Part shown: positions 54,802 to 56,026 of the stretch, piece by piece
Position numbering within the stretch: the first letter of the stretch is position 1
Layout: every line of letters starts with the position of its first letter
Origin: Zygnema cylindricum
Taxonomy: Eukaryota > Streptophyta > Zygnematophyceae > Zygnematales > Zygnemataceae
NCBI GenBank assembly: GCA_037447655.1
Contig: JBBHKE010000423.1
Location: 126,001 to 182,026, forward strand
Length of the DNA stretch: 56,026 nucleotides
Direction of reading: 5' to 3'
Translations under genes and position numbers: made by a program
Notes under the pieces: model-generated
What the model saw: only the letters and a program-made list of their open reading frames with translations
Told to the model about the DNA's origin: nothing
Databases searched by the model: none

Positions 54802-54875
54802 ACATATATTATATATATTATATATGTATATTATATATACATATTATATACATATTATATATCATATAAAATATT

Positions 54876-54920
<45 letters not shown>
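54759..54920. repeat. (TA)n microsatellite tracts
   Basis: Two pure (AT)n runs (about 54761-54798 and 54880-54919) are joined by imperfect tatata sequence. Confidence 0.97.
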
Positions 54921-54922
<2 letters not shown>

Positions 54923-55111
54923 CGACTCTGACTAATGCTTCCTTGTACAATTTAAACCACACTAAATAAGGTGCAATATTTTCCTAAACTAGCACAACTC
55001 CGATAAAAACATGCGATAACGTTGACAAATGACAAAAAGAAGATAAAACTTTCGCATAAAACTGATAAATAAAAATGACAAGATTTGACATAAATAGATA
55101 GAAAAAGGTAC

Positions 55112-55207
55112 CTGGGGAAGGAGGGATCCGAGGAGGGTACTTGTGAGGGCGGCTAAGGCACCGACTGTCACGGCATACTTGGCAATAGGTTCCCTCTCAC
55201 CCTCCAT
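55112..55207 (-). CDS. Possible first exon of a small membrane protein
   Basis: On the minus strand ATG 55207 opens 32 codons with MEGEREPIAKYAVTVGALAA at the start and one hydrophobic helix in the second half, ending exactly at a strong donor (CCCCAG|GTACCT) in phase 0. That combination is exon-like. I could not place the following exons with confidence; they would lie to the left, in AT-rich DNA. The family is not recognised. A purine/pyrimidine-rich stretch at 55230-55345 would be its upstream region. Confidence 0.35.
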
Positions 55208-55231
55208 TCATAAAACCAACAACTTCACTTC

Positions 55232-55345
55232 TCCCCTTTCCCTCTCCCTCTCCCTCTCCTCTATAAAATATTCGAAATATCTAGAATTGATGAAGGGGAA
55301 AGGGAGGGAGGGAGGGAGGGAAAGAGAGGGAGGGAGGGAAAGGGA
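55232..55345. repeat. Pyrimidine tract followed by G-rich (GGGA)n tract
   Basis: ccctttccctctccctctcc (55233-55258) is followed about 35 bp later by gggagggagggagggaggg (55302-55320) and more G-runs to 55344. The two could pair as a hairpin. The G-rich strand has well over four GGG runs, enough for a G-quadruplex. Confidence 0.85.
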
Positions 55346-55496
55346 GATAGAAGTACTGGTTGGTTGACAGGAAGAGAACAAGATTCGCGCTCCAATGACG
55401 AGACAAGGGGAGATGTTGACAAGGCAGTCCACAACCGCCGGTCTCAGAAATCGAAACGTTTGATATTTTGTCGTCACCTAGAAGAGTACAGTAGCA

Positions 55497-55593
55497 AGGA
55501 AGTAAACGGACGGACTTGTAAAAAAAAAGTACTTTCCATTTTTGCGCGTGCGATCCCATCACATCACGCCACTATCCGTACACTACACCGCTA
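55497..55593. repeat. 97-bp dispersed repeat identical to 7823-7919
   Basis: Identical to 7823-7919 over its whole length. The inner part recurs at 55993-56026, about 455 bp downstream in the same orientation (gcgcgtgcgatc, cacatcacgcca). Confidence 0.9.
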
Positions 55594-56026
55594 GCTGACC
55601 CGCGGCCGACGACATCGAGGTGGCAACGACAGGTACCAGGATGCCGTCGATGCCGTACAAATAAGTGAAACAATATCGCAGCAACGGCGACGATCGATTC
55701 TTTGTAGTTTTTACCTTTGACAGGACGGTTCGAAACCTCTACACTACGGTACAGCGACGACGACAAAGTGATCGCGACAATTGACCCGTGGCCTACGACG
55801 TCAATGATGGTTTGTACGGACGGATTTGAGTCATCGGCGCTATGTCGTACGGCAACATTAATCACATCGCGACGTTTATGTTGACGTAAGTTGGCGCCAA
55901 GGGCGATTCACGTCCAAACAAATTTGACGTCGCGCCAAAATGTCGTGTTATCGATACCGTAGAGTACAGTAACGTATTGTATCGTACTTTTAATTTTTGC
56001 GCGTGCGATCTGTCACATCACGCCAT
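55594..56026. other. Right end of the window, repeat-flanked
   Basis: Rich in cgacg-type motifs. No domain is recognised in the minus-strand open frame 55572-55865. It is bounded on both sides by the gcgcgtgcgat repeat, so it may be the inside of an unclassified element. Confidence 0.35.

Noticed and set aside
55364-55865. Open frames near the right end
   Set aside because: They overlap the 97-bp dispersed repeat or low-complexity DNA and show no recognisable domain.

Overview
This window is nuclear DNA from a plant (streptophyte). The evidence is three spliced genes with GT..AG introns belonging to plant or eukaryotic families: a HY5-type bZIP factor, a U1A/U2B''-type spliceosomal protein, and an ATG8-interacting (ATI1/2-like) membrane protein. 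A nuclear 25S rRNA fragment and plant-style Copia, hAT, foldback and LINE elements agree with this. The species cannot be fixed from the sequence; the compact HY5 and the repeat landscape would suit a non-seed plant, but that is an inference. There are no bacterial features.

Layout. 1-557 is one arm of a foldback transposon. HY5 (855-2065, +) follows, then a tail-to-tail U1A/U2B'' gene (3762-6501, -). 6.5-8.3 kb is a patchwork of MITE-like elements. 8279-20929 is an old Copia element (A) with a younger Copia element (B, 12324-18759) nested in it; both insertions have 5-bp target duplications. 20.9-24.6 kb holds a hAT transposase remnant and a second foldback element that was itself hit by a non-autonomous hAT. 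25315-25439 is an assembly gap. Next to it, 25440-25720 is an exact letter-by-letter reversal (not reverse complement) of 25789-26069. 26908-29783 is a three-exon gene for an unrecognised coiled-coil protein. 30.4-33.3 kb is a dead RLE-type LINE, with its unoccupied target preserved next door in a tandem duplication. 34-38 kb is decayed hAT, foldback and MITE material. 38.4-41.1 kb holds a plastid-transit-like open frame, spacer-like tandem repeats and a 25S rRNA pseudogene. The ATI-like gene lies at 42358-45872 (-). Its upstream region was duplicated to 49.9 kb; one copy then received a hAT element whose empty site survives in the other. 51.6-54.9 kb is tandem and microsatellite DNA. A possible 5' exon of a small membrane protein lies at 55112-55207 (-).

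The host genes are ordinary housekeeping or signalling genes and do not form a pathway together: light-response transcription, pre-mRNA splicing, selective autophagy, and one coiled-coil protein of unknown role. Most of the remaining DNA is transposable-element history that can be ordered in time. The most unusual observation is the perfect 281-nt mirror repeat beside the gap. No known replication or recombination process makes such a structure, so I read it as a probable assembly or data artefact that needs checking before anything in 25.2-26.4 kb is trusted.
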